Source of the DNA: Planctomycetota bacterium
Lineage (GTDB): Bacteria > Planctomycetota > Phycisphaerae > Phycisphaerales > UBA1924
Length of the DNA stretch: 64,000 nucleotides
Assembly: GCA_020831805.1 (NCBI GenBank)
Contig: JAFIFX010000001.1
Span: 62,001-126,000, forward strand
Direction: 5' to 3'
The translations under genes and the position numbers were made by a program. This document shows positions 32,473-41,217 of the stretch, in pieces. Below the pieces are notes generated by a model. The model did not search any database. It was not told the DNA's origin and was given only the letters and a program-made list of their open reading frames with translations. Each line of letters opens with the position of its first letter. The stretch's first letter is position 1.

Positions 32473-35400
32473 ATGTCCCGCACGACCAACCGTTCCGTCT
32501 GCTCGCTCCTCGTCGCCGCGTGCGCCACCGCCTGCTCGGTGTGGGCCACGCCGCTGCTGGCCCAGGAGCCCGAGGCCCGTCACTACGAGCGCTCGATCCG
32601 CCCTGATCGCGTGCTCGACCACGCCGCCTCGCTCATCGCCGAGGGCAAGCTGATGCGGGCCAAGGCAATGCTCGATGCCCTGCAAAGCTCCCCCGCCGCC
32701 GCGGCCCTTGGGGACGAGGCCGCCAAGCGGCTCTGGAACCTCCGCTCCGGTGTCGAGCGTCGGATCGCCACGGCCGACCGGTACGAGATGAGCCTCCAGC
32801 GGGCCGAGTTGGCGCTCAGTCAGGACAACCTCGTCGAAGCCGAACGCCACGCCGCTGCGGTCGTCCGGGCCTCCGGGGCCGATCTGTCCCAGGTCGAAAC
32901 GGCCCGTGCCCTGCTCGACATGACCGAATCCCGTCGTACCGAGATCACCCCGCAGATCCCCGAGGCCGTCCGCCAGGCCGAGCAGGCCTTCGCCGAGGGC
33001 CGCTACGCCGAGGCCAAGGAACTGATCGAGCGTGTCGCCCGCGCCGGCGTCCCGCTTGAGAGCGACCTGCAGCGCGTCGTGAATGCTTCGCGGACCCGGA
33101 TCGTCGAGATGGAGCTGGCCCGGGGCGAATCCTTCGCCACCGTGTCGATGGGCATGCTCGCCCCCGAGAGCGGCATGAACTCCAACTGGCTCACCGGCAC
33201 CACCCAGGACGGAGCCCGCGGCACCGGCTCCTATGTCGGCGGCGAACCCCAGAACGAGCCCGAGCCGATCCAGGTCCAGGTCATCGAGCCCGAGACCGTC
33301 GACCAGCCCGAGCAGGTCGATCTGATCGAGGCCGCCCGCCGCTTCGAGGCCCAGACCCTGATGGGTGAAGCCCAGCGGGCGTACGAGGAACGCCGGCTCG
33401 GCACCGCGCTGGACCGCTACAACCGCGTGATCACCGAGTTCTCCGCCTACCTGACCCCCGAGCAGCTCGCCACCGCCCGCGAGCGTCGCTCCGAGTTGCA
33501 GGTGCAGACCCGTGCCCAGGGCAGCCCCGACGGCGCGATCGAAGAGGTTGTCGGCGAGCGGGCCCTGGCACGCGATCGGGCCATGGCCACCTTCAACAAC
33601 CAGATGGAGCAGGCCCGCCGCGCCCTGACCCAGGGTGACACCAACCTCGCCCGCAACCTCGCCGCCCAGGCCCAACTGACGATCAACCAGGCTCGGAACC
33701 TCATGCCCGAGTCGGAGTTCAACGCCCGTCAGGACGAGGTCAGCGGCCTGCTGGACCGGATCGCCACCACCGAGGAGCGAATCCGAATCGAGGAGCAGCA
33801 GCGCCGCGACGCCGAACTGGACCGCCAGCAGCGCGAGATCCAGGCCGAGCGCATGGCCGAACGCGACCAGCGCATCCTCGCCGCCATCGACCGGGTCCGC
33901 GCCCTGCAGATGGAACTCAAGTACGAGGAAGCGCTCGAGGTTGTCGAGTCGATCCTCTTCCTTGATCCCAACAACCCCTCGGGGCTGCTGCTCAAGGACA
34001 TGATCGAGGACACGATCATCTACCGGCGCTACCTCAACCTGCAGCGCGACAAGAACCTGTCCTACGCCCGCCAATCCGTTGACAACCAGGAGGCCATGGT
34101 CGCGCCGGACCGGATCATGAACTATCCCGCGGACTGGCCCGCCATCAGCTTCCGGCGCGGCGAGCCGCTCGAGTTCGCCGAGACGGAGATGGACCGTGCC
34201 GTGCTGGCTACGCTCCGCGACACCCGCCTGCCCATCGAGCTGAACAACAACGCCTTCGAGGATGTCGTCGACTTCATCGCCAACACCGCTCGGATCGACA
34301 TCGATGTCGACTGGGAATCGCTGGCCGACATCGGCGTCGATCCCGATTCCCCCGTGACGCTCCGCCTCCGCTCGGCCACGCTCGAGACCGTGCTCGACCG
34401 CGTCGTCGCCCGCGTTTCGGACCGCAACCTGCCCGCGGGCTGGGCCGTGCAGGACGGCATCGTCACCATCGCCTCCGACGAGGTTCTCCGCCGCAACACC
34501 GTGCTGGAGATCTACGACATCCGCGACCTGCTCTTCGTGGTGCCCCGGTTCGATCAGGCGCCCGAGTTCGACCTGTCCAGCGCGCTCCAGTCCTCGCAGG
34601 GCGGCGGCGGCAGCTCGCCGTTCACCGGCACCACCCAGCAGACCGACGACTTCAGCTTCGAGGACCGCGTCCAGGAGATCGTCAACCTCATCCAGACCAA
34701 TGTCGATCCCAACGGCTGGGTTGACCTCGGGGGCGACACCAGCTCGATCAGCCAGCTCAGCGGCAACTTCGTCATCACCACCACCCCCCGCAACCACCGC
34801 TCGATCATCGGCCTGCTCAGCAAGCTCCGCGCCGTCCGAGCCCTCCAGATCAATGTCGAGGCCCGGTTCCTCACCGTCGCGCAGGACTTCTTCGAGCAGA
34901 TCGGCTTCGACATCGATGTGTATTTCAACGCCAAGAGCGCCGAGTACCGCATCGCCAACCAGATCGACCCCTCGCTGCTGCCCTCGGACTACTTCGACCC
35001 GGTCACCGGCCAGCTCCTCCGAAACGTCTCCGGCGGCGGCCTCTTCATCGACACCACCGGCGACGGCGTTCCCGACAGCCCGGTCATCCAGCCGGTTCTC
35101 GGGCCCGGCAATAACGGCGGCGGCCTGTACGGCGACGACCGCTGGTCGATCATCGGCGCCCGGCAGAACTCGATGGGCCTGACCCAGAGCCTCGCCGGCG
35201 CCAGTTCCTTCGCCAGCAATGTGCTGGGCCTGAGCCCCGCACTCGGTGTCACCGGCCGGTTCCTCGACGACATCCAGGTCGACTTCCTGGTCGAGGCGAC
35301 CCAGGCCGATCAGCGTTCGGTGATCCTCACCGCCCCGCGACTGACCTTCACCAACGGCCAGCGGGCCTTCATCACCGTCGCCACCAGCCAGACCTTCGTC

Positions 35401-35922
35401 TCCGACCTGACGCCCGTCACCTCGGACTCGGCCGTCGCCTTCGACCCCCAGGTCGATGTGCTCAACACCGGCGTGGTCCTCGACCTCGACGGCGTGGTTT
35501 CGGCCGATCGCCGGTACGTGACCCTGACCGTCCGGACTTCGATCTCGCAGGTCAACTTCGCGGCCGACCGTGTCGTGGAAGCGGCCGCCGGAGGCGGCGG
35601 CCTCGGTGGCATCGGCGCCGTCGCCGAAGGCGCCATCCAGATCCCGGTGGTCACCGCCACCCAGATCAACACCACGGTCACCATCCCCGACCAGGGCACC
35701 GTCCTGCTCGGCGGCCAGCGACTGGTCCAGGAGCTCCAGGTCGAGACCGGCGTCCCGGTCCTCTCCAAGATCCCGATCCTCTCCCGCTTCTTCTCTAACC
35801 GCATCGATGTCAAGGAGGAGCAGACCCTGCTCGTCCTCATCAAGCCCACCATCCTCATCCAGAACGAGGAAGAGGAACGCAACTTCCCGGGCCTGGCCGA
35901 TCAGCTCCTCGGCGGCCGCTAA
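32473..35922 (+). CDS. Type II/III secretion-type secretin with long N-terminal TPR region
   Basis: A 1149-residue exported protein, nearly twice the size of a usual GspD. The signal peptide ends at PLLAQE (about residue 31). Residues 35-500 are helical repeats and coiled coil (two TPR-like blocks, around 40-200 and 290-510, separated by a Pro/Glu/Gln linker). Residues 560-750 contain secretin N-type ring domains (TVLEIYDIRDLLFVVPRF). The C-terminal secretin barrel domain runs from about 790 (VEARFLTVAQDFFEQIGF) to 1115 and has the signature VPVLSKIPILSRFFSNR. It should form an outer-membrane pore for type II secretion or type IV pili. The prepilin-type proteins at 49.7-56 kb are potential partners. 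The ATG at 32473 precedes the signal peptide. Confidence 0.88.
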   Translation: MSRTTNRSVCSLLVAACATACSVWATPLLAQEPEARHYERSIRPDRVLDHAASLIAEGKLMRAKAMLDALQSSPAAAALGDEAAKRLWNLRSGVERRIATADRYEMSLQRAELALSQDNLVEAERHAAAVVRASGADLSQVETARALLDMTESRRTEITPQIPEAVRQAEQAFAEGRYAEAKELIERVARAGVPLESDLQRVVNASRTRIVEMELARGESFATVSMGMLAPESGMNSNWLTGTTQDGARGTGSYVGGEPQNEPEPIQVQVIEPETVDQPEQVDLIEAARRFEAQTLMGEAQRAYEERRLGTALDRYNRVITEFSAYLTPEQLATARERRSELQVQTRAQGSPDGAIEEVVGERALARDRAMATFNNQMEQARRALTQGDTNLARNLAAQAQLTINQARNLMPESEFNARQDEVSGLLDRIATTEERIRIEEQQRRDAELDRQQREIQAERMAERDQRILAAIDRVRALQMELKYEEALEVVESILFLDPNNPSGLLLKDMIEDTIIYRRYLNLQRDKNLSYARQSVDNQEAMVAPDRIMNYPADWPAISFRRGEPLEFAETEMDRAVLATLRDTRLPIELNNNAFEDVVDFIANTARIDIDVDWESLADIGVDPDSPVTLRLRSATLETVLDRVVARVSDRNLPAGWAVQDGIVTIASDEVLRRNTVLEIYDIRDLLFVVPRFDQAPEFDLSSALQSSQGGGGSSPFTGTTQQTDDFSFEDRVQEIVNLIQTNVDPNGWVDLGGDTSSISQLSGNFVITTTPRNHRSIIGLLSKLRAVRALQINVEARFLTVAQDFFEQIGFDIDVYFNAKSAEYRIANQIDPSLLPSDYFDPVTGQLLRNVSGGGLFIDTTGDGVPDSPVIQPVLGPGNNGGGLYGDDRWSIIGARQNSMGLTQSLAGASSFASNVLGLSPALGVTGRFLDDIQVDFLVEATQADQRSVILTAPRLTFTNGQRAFITVATSQTFVSDLTPVTSDSAVAFDPQVDVLNTGVVLDLDGVVSADRRYVTLTVRTSISQVNFAADRVVEAAAGGGGLGGIGAVAEGAIQIPVVTATQINTTVTIPDQGTVLLGGQRLVQELQVETGVPVLSKIPILSRFFSNRIDVKEEQTLLVLIKPTILIQNEEEERNFPGLADQLLGGR

Positions 35923-35945
35923 CGACAGGTCTTTTCCGGAACCTC

Positions 35946-35980
35946 GCGGGCGTCCCCCACCGGGACGCCCGCTTTTTCTT
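35946..35980 (+). terminator. Strong terminator after the secretin gene
   Basis: GCGGGCGTCCC and GGGACGCCCGC pair perfectly around a 5-base loop and are followed by TTTTTCTT. Confidence 0.9.
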
Positions 35981-36077
35981 CCCGCCCACGCCGCCCGGTC
36001 CCTGACCGGGCATCCGCCGGGTTCTATAGTGACCACCCGCCCGCCCTTCCGCGGGCCGATTGATCGGGAGACGACGA

Positions 36078-36437
36078 ATGGCACAGGCTGAGTCGAGGCT
36101 GCGGGTGTCGGATCGCGACGGCATCACCACGGTCGAGTTCGTTGATCGCAACATCCTCGACGAGGCGAACATTCAGGCGATCAGCGAGGAAATCTCCTCC
36201 CTGATCGACCGGACCGACGCCCCCAAGCTGCTCATCAGCTTCTCGAATGTGGACCACCTCTCCTCGGCGGCGCTCGGCGCGTTGATCACCATCAATCACC
36301 GGGTCCGCGACCGCGCCGGCCAACTCCGCCTTGCCAACATCGATCCGCAGATCTATGAGGTGTTCGTGATCACCCGCCTCAACAAGCTCTTCCAGATCCA
36401 CGACACGACTGACGAGGCCGTCGAGAGCTTCGACTGA
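36078..36437 (+). CDS. STAS-domain anti-anti-sigma factor
   Basis: A 119-residue single STAS domain of the RsbV/SpoIIAA type. The expected phosphoserine lies in NVDHLSSAALGALITI. Its unphosphorylated form would bind and neutralise a cognate anti-sigma kinase, releasing a sigma factor or other partner. The ATG at 36078 follows GGGAG. It is 25 bases upstream of the HATPase gene below, so the two form a partner-switch pair. No PP2C phosphatase or alternative sigma gene is adjacent. Confidence 0.87.
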   Translation: MAQAESRLRVSDRDGITTVEFVDRNILDEANIQAISEEISSLIDRTDAPKLLISFSNVDHLSSAALGALITINHRVRDRAGQLRLANIDPQIYEVFVITRLNKLFQIHDTTDEAVESFD

Positions 36438-36462
36438 TCGCCCCGGACCACCGCTGGAACGC

Positions 36463-36891
36463 ATGACCGGACACGACACCGCCATTCCGGGCTCCACGCG
36501 CGTTGAGCTGCGCCGGGACCGCGCCGAGATCGATGGGCTGATCGAGCGCATCCTGTCCCTCGCAGAGGCCCGCGGCTTCGAGGATGGGGCCCGCTTCGCC
36601 ATCCGCCTCGCCCTTGAGGAAGCCATCACCAATGCCTTCGAGCACGGCCATCAGGGCATGAACGACCAGACCATCACGGTCGAATACCTCGTCCTGCCCG
36701 ACACCGTCGACATCGCCGTGGAGGACCGCGGGCCCGGATTCGATCCCGCCCGCCTGCCCGACCCTACCACCACCGAGAACCTCGCCAAGCCTTCCGGACG
36801 CGGTGTGATGCTCATGCGTGCCTACATGACCGAGGTCCGCTTCAACACCGCGGGCAACCGCGTGCGGATGACCTACCGGCAGGCCGACTGA
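36463..36891 (+). CDS. RsbW-like anti-sigma regulatory factor (serine kinase, HATPase_c_2)
   Basis: A 142-residue GHKL ATPase of the RsbW/SpoIIAB group. The N box is ALEEAITNAFEHGH, the G1 box VEDRGPGFDP and the G2 region PSGRGVMLMRAYM. Such proteins bind a sigma factor and phosphorylate the STAS partner. The start is 25 bases after the STAS gene. The actual target sigma factor is not encoded nearby (the sigma at 42414 is of primary type). Confidence 0.87.
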   Translation: MTGHDTAIPGSTRVELRRDRAEIDGLIERILSLAEARGFEDGARFAIRLALEEAITNAFEHGHQGMNDQTITVEYLVLPDTVDIAVEDRGPGFDPARLPDPTTTENLAKPSGRGVMLMRAYMTEVRFNTAGNRVRMTYRQAD

Positions 36892-36951
36892 CCCTTCGGC
36901 CTGGTCAACCCTTCCACACCCGACAGATCCCTTGCACTGCGTCCGCAGGGC

Positions 36952-36980
36952 TTGCTCGTGCGAACGCAGGGGTGTATACT
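36952..36980 (+). promoter_or_regulatory. Sigma70-type promoter of the isc operon
   Basis: TTGCTC (36952-36957), exactly 17 bases, then TATACT (36975-36980). The -10 matches five of six consensus bases and the -35 four. The start point should fall near 36987, about 75 bases before iscS. Confidence 0.6.
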
Positions 36981-36982
36981 TT

Positions 36983-36997
36983 TTAGAATGATTCTTA
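36983..36997. promoter_or_regulatory. Fur-box-like palindrome at the isc transcription start
   Basis: TTAGAAT-G-ATTCTTA is a 7-1-7 inverted repeat (core AGAAT-G-ATTCT perfect). Compared with the Fur core TGATAAT-n-ATTATCA it matches 10 of 14 arm positions. It begins two bases after the -10 hexamer, an ideal place for repression. A Fur-family gene lies at 11515-11892. An IscR-type or other regulator is an alternative. Confidence 0.45.
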
Positions 36998-37064
36998 ACT
37001 TCAGGATTCTTTCGTCCGGATTTCGGACGCTGACCCAGACAAACCCCACACGCCCGGAGGCATG

Positions 37065-38303
37065 ATGGCACCGAAGCTCCCGATTTACCTCGACCACGCC
37101 GCGACCACTCGGACCGACCCGCGCGTCGTCGAGGCGATGATGCCGTACTTCACCGAAGTGTTCGGCAACCCCGGCTCGCGCAACCACAGCTTCGGCTGGG
37201 CCGCCGAGGATGGCGTGGATAAGGCCCGTGAGCAGGTCGCCGCCCTGATCGGCGCCGACCCCAAGGAGGTCGTCTTCACCTCAGGCGCGACCGAGTCGAA
37301 CAACCTGGCCATCAAGGGCGCGGCGATGATGTACGCCAAGAAGCCCGCGGGCGAAACCGGCCGCGGCCACATCATCACCGCCATGCACGAGCACAAGGCC
37401 GTGCTCGACCCGTGCAAGCGGCTCCAGAAGGAGGGCTTCGATGTCACCTACCTCGAGCCGGGCAAGGACGGCCTGATCACAAGGGATATGGTCGAGGCCG
37501 CCATGCGGGAGGACACCATCCTCGTCTCGATCATGTGGGCCAACAACGAGATCGGCACGATCAACGAGATCCCGGAGATCGGCGCCCTCTGCCACGACCG
37601 CGGCGCGATCTTCCACACCGACGCCACCCAGTGGGTCGGCAAGATGCCCACCGATGTCAAGACCGACAACATCGACCTGATGTCCTTCTCCGGGCACAAG
37701 CTCTACGGGCCCAAGGGCGTGGGCGCCCTGTTCGTCCGGCGCCGCCGCCCGCGTGTCCGTCTGACCGCACTCCAGGAGGGCGGCGGCCAGGAGCGCGGCC
37801 TCCGCTCCGGGACGCTCAACGTCACCGGCATCGTCGGACTCGGCAAGGCCTGCGAGATCTGCGCCCAGGAGATGGACGCCGAACGCGAGCGTCTCTTCAA
37901 GCTCCGCCGCAAGCTCGAGGACAAGGTCACCGGCGCTCTCTCCGTGACCCAGATCAACGGCCACCCCGACAAGCGGCTGGCGCACCTGACCAACATCTCC
38001 TTCGGGTTCGTCGAGGGCGAGAGCCTGATGATGGCCACCAAGGAGATCGCCATGTCCTCCGGCTCGGCCTGCACCAGCGCGTCGCTCGAGCCGAGCTATG
38101 TCCTCAAGAGCCTCGGCGTCGGCGACGACCTGGCCCACTCATCCCTGCGGATCAGCCTCGGGCGCTGGACCACCGAGGAGGAGGTCGAATACACGGCCGA
38201 TAAGATCATCGAAGCCGTCAAAAAGCTCCGCGATCTGTCCCCGCTGTACGATATGCACAACGAGGGCATCGACATCACCAAGATCGTTTGGCAGGCTCAC
38301 TGA
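37065..38303 (+). CDS. iscS: Cysteine desulfurase
   Basis: A 412-residue PLP enzyme that takes sulfur from cysteine for Fe-S clusters and tRNA thiolation. The PLP lysine is in SFSGHKLYGPKGVG (about residue 212), and the persulfide Cys in SSGSACTSASLEPS (about 336), the IscS-type context. Two adjacent ATGs occur (37062 and 37065); the second has the better distance from GGAGG. It is the first gene of an iscS-iscU-iscA cluster behind a promoter with a palindromic operator. IscR, HscBA and Fdx genes are missing from the cluster. Confidence 0.95.
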   Translation: MAPKLPIYLDHAATTRTDPRVVEAMMPYFTEVFGNPGSRNHSFGWAAEDGVDKAREQVAALIGADPKEVVFTSGATESNNLAIKGAAMMYAKKPAGETGRGHIITAMHEHKAVLDPCKRLQKEGFDVTYLEPGKDGLITRDMVEAAMREDTILVSIMWANNEIGTINEIPEIGALCHDRGAIFHTDATQWVGKMPTDVKTDNIDLMSFSGHKLYGPKGVGALFVRRRRPRVRLTALQEGGGQERGLRSGTLNVTGIVGLGKACEICAQEMDAERERLFKLRRKLEDKVTGALSVTQINGHPDKRLAHLTNISFGFVEGESLMMATKEIAMSSGSACTSASLEPSYVLKSLGVGDDLAHSSLRISLGRWTTEEEVEYTADKIIEAVKKLRDLSPLYDMHNEGIDITKIVWQAH

Positions 38304-38440
38304 CCCGCTCTGTCACGCCCGTCCGGGCGCGAGATACTTCGCCCTCCGCGAAAGCAAAGAGCATGTCGCACGATTGAGAATGAACCCGCTCGGATGCGTG
38401 TTCATACAAGCAGAAACCTCCCACCCCCAAAGGTGAAACC

Positions 38441-38866
38441 ATGGCGTACAGCAGCAAAGTCATCGAGCATTACGAGAAGCCCCAGAATGTCGGCTCCTTC
38501 GGCACCCAGCAGGAGATCAAGGCCCGCACCGATGTCGGTGTCGGCCTCGTCGGCGCCCCCGAGTGCGGCGATGTCATGCAGCTCCAGATCAAGGTCGACG
38601 AGTCCGGCAAGATCGAGGACGCCAAGTTCAAGTGCTTCGGCTGCGGCTCGGCCATCGCCAGCTCCTCCCTGGCCACCGAATGGCTCAAGGGACGCACCCT
38701 GGACGAGGGCCTCGAGATCAAGAACACCCAGATCGTCGAGGAGCTCAGCCTTCCCCCGGTCAAGATCCACTGCTCAGTGCTGGCCGAGGACGCCATCCGG
38801 GCCGCCATCGCCGATTACAAGAAGAAGAATGGCATCGAGTCCCACAACGAAGCCCACTCCCACTGA
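38441..38866 (+). CDS. iscU: Fe-S cluster assembly scaffold protein
   Basis: A 141-residue scaffold on which IscS-derived sulfur and iron form a [2Fe-2S] cluster. The three ligand cysteines are in PECGD (Cys42, with Asp44), KCFGCGSAIASSS (Cys65) and KIHCSVLAEDAI (Cys111). LPPVKIHC corresponds to the HscA-binding LPPVK motif, although no hscA is nearby. The C-terminus is His-rich (HNEAHSH). There is a 137-base gap after iscS, with no obvious terminator. Confidence 0.95.
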   Translation: MAYSSKVIEHYEKPQNVGSFGTQQEIKARTDVGVGLVGAPECGDVMQLQIKVDESGKIEDAKFKCFGCGSAIASSSLATEWLKGRTLDEGLEIKNTQIVEELSLPPVKIHCSVLAEDAIRAAIADYKKKNGIESHNEAHSH

Positions 38867-38972
38867 CCCCCTTGGTGGCCCGGCTCGCCGTGCCGAGATT
38901 CCCTGCCTTCCACCTCGCTGAACTCCCCTCCCGCCGCCGCCGTATGATCGGAGAGCTGCGAAAGGAACGACC

Positions 38973-39341
38973 ATGAGCACCACCCAGACCCCAACCGAAA
39001 CTGATCAGGCAGCCGTGATCCTGACCACCCTGGCCGCCAAAGAGATCGGTCGCATCATTTCCGAGCAGGACCTCGATGCCGAAAAGGTCCGCCTGCGCGT
39101 CGGCGTCAAGGGCGGCGGCTGCTCCGGGTTCAGCTACATCCTTGACCTGACCGAGACCCAGAAGGAGTCCGACGAGGTTTTCGAGCAGCACGGCATCAAG
39201 ATCATCGTGGACCCCAAGAGCCTGCTCTACCTGGGCGGCACCACCGTCGACTTCAAGGACGAGATCATGGGTCGCGGCTTTGTCTTCACCAACCCCAACG
39301 CCAACACCTCCTGCGGCTGCGGCTCGAGCTTCTCTGTCTGA
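38973..39341 (+). CDS. iscA: A-type iron-sulfur carrier protein
   Basis: A 122-residue IscA/ErpA-type protein that carries clusters from the scaffold to target enzymes. The three conserved cysteines are Cys50 (KGGGCSGFSY) and Cys114/116 (TSCGCGSSF). It is the third gene in the cluster, 106 bases after iscU. The terminator at 39412-39443 closes the unit. IscA, ErpA and SufA cannot be separated by sequence alone; iscA is used from context. Confidence 0.92.
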   Translation: MSTTQTPTETDQAAVILTTLAAKEIGRIISEQDLDAEKVRLRVGVKGGGCSGFSYILDLTETQKESDEVFEQHGIKIIVDPKSLLYLGGTTVDFKDEIMGRGFVFTNPNANTSCGCGSSFSV

Positions 39342-39411
39342 GCCGGCCCTTCCGGGGTGCGAGCCCACACCCCCGTGGGACACCTTCCAAATACCGAACT
39401 GGCATCCAGCG

Positions 39412-39443
39412 CCGCCCCGACCGCTCGGGGCGGTATCTCTTTT
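39412..39443 (+). terminator. Terminator of the isc cluster
   Basis: CCGCCCCGA (39412-39420) and TCGGGGCGG (39425-39433) form a perfect hairpin with a CCGC loop, followed by TATCTCTTTTG. Confidence 0.65.
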
Positions 39444-39533
39444 GCACCCTTGGGGTTGCCACCGGCACGCGGAGATGGTTCAATGCGTGGACGCGGACGG
39501 ACGCCCGACGCGACCAGGGACGGAAGGATCCGA

Positions 39534-40013
39534 ATGCACGAGTCCGCCACGCCGACCGAGACGACCCAGGGATTCGCGCCGCCCACCGTGGTGCAGTTCA
39601 GCGTGTTCCTGGTCAACAAGGTCGGCAAGCTCCTCGACCTGGTCGAGAACTTCGACGAGGCCTCCTGCTCGATCTGCGCCATCTCCGTCCACGAAGCCTC
39701 CGACCACGCCGTGGTCCGCCTGATCACCAATAACTCCAAGCAGGCCCGCAAGCTGCTCCGGGAGGACTGCCTGCCCTACGGCGAGCACGAGGTCCTCGTC
39801 GTCTCCATCCCGGAGGACCTGACCCTCTCCCGGCTCTGCCTCCACCTGCTCGGGGCGGAGATCAACATCGCCTTCGCCTATCCCATGATGATCAAGCCCA
39901 ACGGGGCCCCCACCATCGCCATCGCGGTCGACGATCACACCCTGGCCGGACAGATCCTCCGCCGCAAGGGCTTCCATCTGCTCGGTGAGGCCGACCTGCC
40001 CCGCCTGGGCTGA
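39534..40013 (+). CDS. ACT-domain protein
   Basis: A 159-residue protein made of ACT-like ligand-binding folds: VVQFSVFLVNKVGKLLDLVENF is a typical ACT beginning (a ligand-binding domain fold of the regulatory subunit type), followed by HAVVRLITNNSKQARKLLRE and a second, more degenerate half ending in GQILRRKGFHLLGE. The ATG at 39534 follows GGAAGGAT. Such stand-alone ACT proteins probably respond to amino acids; the target here is unknown. It is outside the isc terminator. Confidence 0.8.
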   Translation: MHESATPTETTQGFAPPTVVQFSVFLVNKVGKLLDLVENFDEASCSICAISVHEASDHAVVRLITNNSKQARKLLREDCLPYGEHEVLVVSIPEDLTLSRLCLHLLGAEINIAFAYPMMIKPNGAPTIAIAVDDHTLAGQILRRKGFHLLGEADLPRLG

Positions 40014-40094
40014 GACCCGGCATCCCGCCGGCACGCCCCCGGTACAATCGGACAAGGGGGCAGTCGGGATATTCCCCAAACCAAAGGACGAACC

Positions 40095-41123
40095 ATGAAC
40101 CGGACCCTGATCGCACTCCTCTCGGCCGGCGCCTGCACGGCCTTCACGCACGCCGGGGTCGCCAACCCGGACCAGCAGGACCAGACCCGGCCCGCCCAGG
40201 CCGTCGAGGACAAGCCCAAGAAGCTCGCCGAGCTGTTCGAACTCTCACCCCGGCCCGAGCTGTGGCTCGGCTCCAAGGCCCCCGAGTTGAGCATCGCCGA
40301 ATGGGTCCGCGGCGACTCGGTCTCGTCGTTCAAGCCGGGCCACACCTATGTGGTGGAGTTCTGGGCGAGCTGGTGCGGGCCGTGCATCGCGGCGTTCCCC
40401 CATCTGGCCGAGATCCAGTCCCGTCACAGCGACGAGGTCACCGTGATCGGCGTGAACATCTGGGAGCAGTCGACCGGTGATGAGCGGGCCGAGATGGTCC
40501 GCGAGTTTGTCGCCAACCACCCCGAGATGCGCTACAGCGTCGCCCTCGAAGAGGGCAACGCAATGGCCGAAACCTGGATGCGCCCCGCCGGCCGCCAGGG
40601 CATCCCCGCCGCGTTCATCGTCGACGGCGAGGGCCGCATCGCCTGGATCGGCCACCCGATGAGCATGGACGAACCGCTGGCCGAAATCATCAAGGGTGAG
40701 TACGACATGAAGGCCGCGGAAGAAGCCCTGCGCGACGATGAGCTGATGAGGAAGGCCTTGATGGGCCTGCGTCGCTCCGTCGCCGCCGATGAGTGGGACC
40801 AGGCCTACGACATCGGCCGGGCCCTGATGCACGAGTCGTTCGCGGAAATGCCCGACGGGCTCAACGCCGTCGCGTGGTTCCTGGCCGACGCCGACGAGGC
40901 GCCCGAGAAGTGCTACAAGCTGGCCTACAAGGCCGCCACCAAGGCCGCCGAGATGACCGACTGGGAGGACTGGTCGATCCTGGACACCTACGCCCTGGCC
41001 GCGTACCGCAACGGCGACCGGCAGAAGGCCATCGAGTGGCAGACCAAGGCGATCGAGATCGCCCCGCCCGAGGCCAAGCCCGGCATGCAGGCCCAGCTCG
41101 AGATGTTCACCGCCCAGAGCTGA
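40095..41123 (+). CDS. TlpA-like exported thioredoxin-fold protein with helical C-terminal domain
   Basis: A 342-residue protein. The signal peptide covers residues 1-22. A thioredoxin domain of TlpA/ResA type follows, with VVEFWASWCGPCIAAFPHL (Cys94 and Cys97) and the cis-Pro region QGIPAAFIVDGEGRIAWIG. Residues 210-342 form TPR-like helices (GLNAVAWFLADADEAPEKCY, LDTYALAAYRNGDRQKAIEW). It would reduce disulfides or protect thiols in the periplasm. The ATG at 40095 follows AAAGGACG, and a TACAAT at 40043-40048 may be its -10. Adjacent and convergent to thioredoxin reductase. Confidence 0.87.
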   Translation: MNRTLIALLSAGACTAFTHAGVANPDQQDQTRPAQAVEDKPKKLAELFELSPRPELWLGSKAPELSIAEWVRGDSVSSFKPGHTYVVEFWASWCGPCIAAFPHLAEIQSRHSDEVTVIGVNIWEQSTGDERAEMVREFVANHPEMRYSVALEEGNAMAETWMRPAGRQGIPAAFIVDGEGRIAWIGHPMSMDEPLAEIIKGEYDMKAAEEALRDDELMRKALMGLRRSVAADEWDQAYDIGRALMHESFAEMPDGLNAVAWFLADADEAPEKCYKLAYKAATKAAEMTDWEDWSILDTYALAAYRNGDRQKAIEWQTKAIEIAPPEAKPGMQAQLEMFTAQS

Positions 41124-41145
41124 ACCAAACCAGCCGAGAAGCACC

Positions 41146-41172
41146 AAGCCCCGGGCCGGCCCGGGGCTTTTT
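41146..41172 (+). terminator. Terminator after the TlpA-like gene
   Basis: AAGCCCCGGGCC and GGCCCGGGGCTT form a perfect 24-base palindrome followed by TTTTT on the plus strand. It lies between convergent genes and may also serve trxB, although the left flank has only two A's. Confidence 0.85.
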
Positions 41173-41217
41173 CATGCGCGGTGCGCCGGGCAGGTTCCTG
41201 ACAGCCCCGGAGCTGGC

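Noticed and set aside
32338-36084. A 1248-codon open frame on the minus strand
   Set aside because: It lies antisense to the secretin gene, whose signal peptide and family motifs are clear. The long antisense frame is a by-product of GC-rich codon usage.
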